Shown here in pieces: positions 60,392-64,000 of a DNA stretch of 64,000 bases. The notes under the pieces are model-generated. The model was not told where the DNA came from. It saw only the letters and a list, made by a program, of their open reading frames with translations, and ran no database searches. Each line of letters starts with the position of its first letter. Positions within the stretch are counted from its first letter, which is position 1. Source of the DNA: Eumeta japonica. Its lineage: Eukaryota > Arthropoda > Insecta > Lepidoptera > Psychidae. The DNA lies in NCBI GenBank assembly GCA_005406025.1, contig BGZK01000494.1:1-64000 (forward strand). Reading direction: 5' to 3'. The translations under genes and the position numbers were made by a program.

Positions 60392-62324
60392 ATATACCTA
60401 CTTAGTGCTTTTACATTTATTATATGTCAAAGTCTCTCAAATCGAACAAATAAAATATGTAAAAAACTTAGATCGCATCGTGGAGAAATTCATGTCCTAT
60501 CCAATATCCATTCTTCCACCCACACGTCCACCAACTGTGGATTTTGTGATCTTCTCCATTCATAAAAAGGCGATGTTGCACTTAAGGTGCTGAAAAAATG
60601 CACTATGATAAGGTAAATTGCAATGGGGCGAAAATCATAAAGGTGGCAGATAATGCATATATGGGGTAACTTAAAAACGAACCTTGATACATGTATCGGC
60701 GCTTTTAAGTTACACTGCTTATTGGAGAAATTTGTCGAACACCCTATTTATAGCTTCGGAGATATAGTGCCATCGTAATATGATCATACGGTCTAGATTG
60801 CTTTCTAGAGCTCCGACGAGGCAAAACACGCCCTTTTGCTCTTTAGTGTGGTCATCTGACGCTAATGACCTAAAAAATGTACAAATACCGGAAGAGACAG
60901 TCTAAAACAGAACGTGCTGGCGTAAAAGAACGAGATCTAACCTTAATTAGTGGAAAAAGATAAAAAAAACCAAAAAATGCATTCATCTTTTTTTCATCAT
61001 AAGGTATTTGCAAGCAGTCATTAAAATGATATACAAATATATTAATTTATCAAATTCACTAAGGGAAAAAGAAATGATTTTATATGCAATACAAAATACA
61101 TTCCGTATACCGCAGCGGCACGAGCGTGTACGCACTTGGCAATTTTTTTTATGCTAAAATTAAGCGCTCGATTGTTTCAACGCATAGTGAATGCGACAAC
61201 TAGCGAGTATCATCAATTTATTTTCTTCCGCAAAGCGACCTCGACGGTTTCCTATAATGCTCATTAACTCGTTTATAACTTCAAGTACGTCAAGAACAAT
61301 ACTGTATTACCAGCTGTTACTCAACACGTTTATTGTTCAATTATAATATTTTTACTTTATATAGGAAAAATAAGCGCATTCGTTTGATAACATGAACTCG
61401 TTTGAACACGCACGCGCTCGTATGCACAAAGACGCGCACACTCACGCACCACGCAAAAGTTGCGTGCATGCTACAAAATCAGTTTTATTGCATCAGGAAA
61501 ATGTCGCCTTGTATTAGCCACGTGGACTATTGCGTTTACTGAAATTCTAGCGAGAGGATTGTGGCAATCGTTTCGCGCACAACAAAACCTTTTTATCGAT
61601 AGAAATTAGTATAAACCTGATGTACCCACCTAGGCTTTATCATCAAAGCGTAAATTGTCTATAAGCAACTAAAAAAAAAAGCCTGCGGCTTGCAATTGTA
61701 AACAGTTAGCGCCAGATTCTAAATTTATGACTCGCTGTCTATGAGTTTGTCGAGGATACGGAATAATTCGACATTTATCACTACTGGTTACCCGTCCGCT
61801 TCGCTGGGCGTTATGGGCTATGAAAATATACGTCGTTTTCTTTCGCTCTACTCCCGTGGCGTCGGAATATACAGCTCTCCTTTTCTTTGTTTCTAAGTTA
61901 CATCTTCCTTGTCTCTCATGAAATGTGCCTTAACATAACATGTCCTTGAACTATATCATGCAATATCACCGTTCTTTCTCATCCAATTATCGATTAATTA
62001 TCGAAAGGGCATTCAAAAAATAAATAGACTCAAACAATGTGTAAACGATTTCACATCCTGTGGTTTAAGTCCTAGACAGAAACATGTTTTTAAGCGATAT
62101 GTCCGTACAAAAAGAAAGACAGTTTTCATAATATATAAATAAATACATATATATATATGGATTATGGATATTTCGTATGGATTATTAAATCATCGAACAT
62201 AATCACAACTTCGAGTGTAAGTTCGACTTTAGCACATCTCAATTATCACCGCCTGTGGCATCTTTCACGACAAAAGTAAATTATAATTACAACCTTTTAT
62301 AACGAGTAGATACGATTAATATTA
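60391..62324. other. AT-rich noncoding DNA
   Basis: A possible repeat end with CCCGTCCGCTTCGCTGGGCG lies near 61792. The rest is unrecognised. Confidence 0.4.
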
Positions 62325-62460
62325 ATTACAGGCTATCTATATTTGATTTGCATTTGTAATGTATAGGTAATCTGTGATATTAAATACAGGTTGTCTATGA
62401 CGGATTTATATCTGTCATGTATAGAAAAACGCGTAATAATTATTACAAGTTGTCTAATAT
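62325..62460. repeat. degenerate 58-59-bp tandem repeat
   Basis: ATTACAGGCTATCTAT (62325), AATACAGGTTGTCTATGA (62383) and ATTACAAGTTGTCTAATA (62442) recur at spacings of 58 and 59 bp. Similar internal wording (TGTAATGTATAGG, TGTCATGTATAG) recurs as well. Confidence 0.75.
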
Positions 62461-62539
62461 CCCTTTGAATGAACTAAGTGTAAGTGTTTACCTTTTAATT
62501 TGTCTTATAAAAAGAATGAAAAACATGTTCTGTTTGGAT

Positions 62540-62790
62540 ATCAAAATGCAATTGAATGAACTCGAGGTTTCTCTGCCTTATACATCCGCAACGAGGGAAT
62601 CTGCAGAAGAAGAACCAGTGTAACCGAAACGGCTGAGAGATGAAAAAGCTGAAGTGACAGTGGCCAGGCCATACCACCCGTAGAATCGATAACCACCAGG
62701 GAAGTAAGTTCTCGGATGGTGACCGCAAATGAAAGTCTCAGCGTAATCAGTCTCCTGGATTGATGGTGTAGTAAAAACCGCAGACCACGA
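62540..62790 (+). pseudogene. LINE reverse-transcriptase ORF, C-terminal relic
   Basis: Piecing frames together by eye, the plus strand encodes IRNEGICRRRTSVTETAER, then MKKLK, a stop, QWPGHTTRRIDNHQGSKF and SDGDRK. This is the C-terminal end of a lepidopteran non-LTR retrotransposon ORF2, whose family pattern is IRNE.IR.RT.V.D...R..KLKWQW(A)GH..R. There is at least one frame change near 62640 and stops at about 62653 and 62731. Only about 80 residues of the roughly 1000-residue polymerase remain. It is inactive. I assign no clade with certainty. Confidence 0.75.
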
Positions 62791-64000
62791 TCGATTACAC
62801 GTACCCCAGGATCCCCTGATCCTAGTCCTAGATCCTGAGCTTAGCCAAGATTAGGGAAACAATTTTTGCTAAGGATTGATTCGCGTGGAACGAAGCGGCC
62901 TGCGACTGCGAGACTGATACAAATCGTGTGAAGCTTGCCTTATCAGTAGCGTGACTAAAACGAGATAGAACGGATGTACAGACAAATAAATAAATGAAAT
63001 TGGATGTTTTTTCGTACATTTGTACCCTATATTCGCGTGCCTAAAACATTCATCCGATTGCAATGAAGCTTTGGTGGCACGTTATGCGCAGGCCCGGAAA
63101 GGTTTATACAAAAAAAGAACTGGAATTTGTTTCCGGTTTCATGCTCGTATTTGTACCGCTAAAATGAACTACTGAATATTATCTTAAAACCATTTTGCTA
63201 AGAGATAGCTACACTACTTCTGAATTATTTAGGCTGATAACGTTTGCCCCTGACTTCATCTGTGTATTTATACCCCTAAATCAATTTTAAAAATTCTTTA
63301 ACTCGAAGTAAGCTACACGTTTGCCGAGACGCAGGCATTAACTATATGGGTATTAAACAAACCACCTACAACAAACTGTAGAACTTTTTCCTAGCCAGCT
63401 AGTGTATTATTTATCTCTTTATATATTGCAGGCATTGCAGGGATTACATTTATTTTTTTTATTTCTTCTCTTATAATTATTTAAATACATAAATATTTTT
63501 TATAAATATAGAACTAATACTAATTTTTTAATTCTATTGAAGTAAAAAATAAACTTTCATTTTCCACTTTGTAAATAATATTTCGTGAATAACGAGACTC
63601 CTTATCTGTTATTTTTCTTCTAATTGCAACATTAAACTAATGCTGTGAATAATAATGCACACATGTTTAACAACGGACAGACTAATATAATCATCGTCGT
63701 CTATCTGATCTATCTAAACAAACGGAATAAACACAACCGCCCATTTCGATGAAGCCTCGTAGTCGGTTTGATGATCACCGACAATCCCTGAACTTAAGTC
63801 TAACAACAGAGAAACACAACACCAGACGAAACACCGAACAAAACACGTGTGGCACTCGGGAACTGCCGCGGTAAAGCTATTAACGACAATTCTTTATGAC
63901 CGTAACTCCTTACAAAGTCACGCTCACAAACGACTACGCTTCTGACAAACAAATACTATTTTGTCCTCAATATTGTATGTTTTATTAGTATACATAATGA
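62791..64000. other. noncoding DNA to window end
   Basis: The first part (62791-62900, CCCCAGGATCCCCTGATCCT) may be the untranslated end of the LINE relic. The remainder is AT-rich and unrecognised. Confidence 0.4.

Overview
This window looks like noncoding nuclear DNA from a moth or butterfly (Lepidoptera). The sequence is AT-rich and has no long open frame: the longest is 134 codons and overlaps a repeat. It carries several long (AT)n microsatellites. It is scattered with short dispersed elements whose wording I recognise from many lepidopteran genomes: retroposon tails around CCCATGGGCGGCGG and CGTATGCTCGTTTGCC, a family bounded by CGGTCAAGTGCGAGTC and GGGTTCCGT...ACGGAACCCT, a family ending in GAAGCCGCGGGCAAAAGCTAG, and tRNA-derived SINEs. 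The species cannot be named from this evidence.
Layout. 1-11 kb: single-copy AT-rich DNA with one retroposon tail, two copies of the GGGTTCCG family, an inverted-repeat element and GC-richer islands. 11-24 kb: a minus-strand SINE, a pair of full CRE sites, a second tail, a nearly complete minus-strand GGGTTCCG copy and other repeat fragments. 24-26 kb: a perfect 31-bp-arm hairpin, then a dead mariner transposase cut short against another repeat. 26-36 kb: mostly unrecognised, with repeat fragments at 29.1, 32.4-32.9 and 34.3 kb. 36-44 kb: the densest repeat zone, with a compound microsatellite, two MITE-like elements, a duplicated 150-bp segment, a (CAT)11 array and a probable pogo-like remnant. 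44-53 kb: a perfect 24-bp-arm hairpin, two SINE remnants, a LINE endonuclease relic and a GC-rich block at 51.0-52.5 kb. That block holds the only open frames I would consider as possible exons of a host gene. 53-64 kb: mostly unrecognised DNA with hairpins, tandem repeats and a decayed LINE reverse-transcriptase tail near 62.6 kb.
No host protein-coding gene, rRNA, intact tRNA, CRISPR array or operon can be supported. The window is probably intergenic DNA or a very large intron. The GC-rich islands and the CRE pair may be cis-regulatory, but that is inference. No genes here can be shown to work together. What can be read is a history of transposon insertion, nesting and decay. All family assignments come from memory of sequence wording, not from a search.
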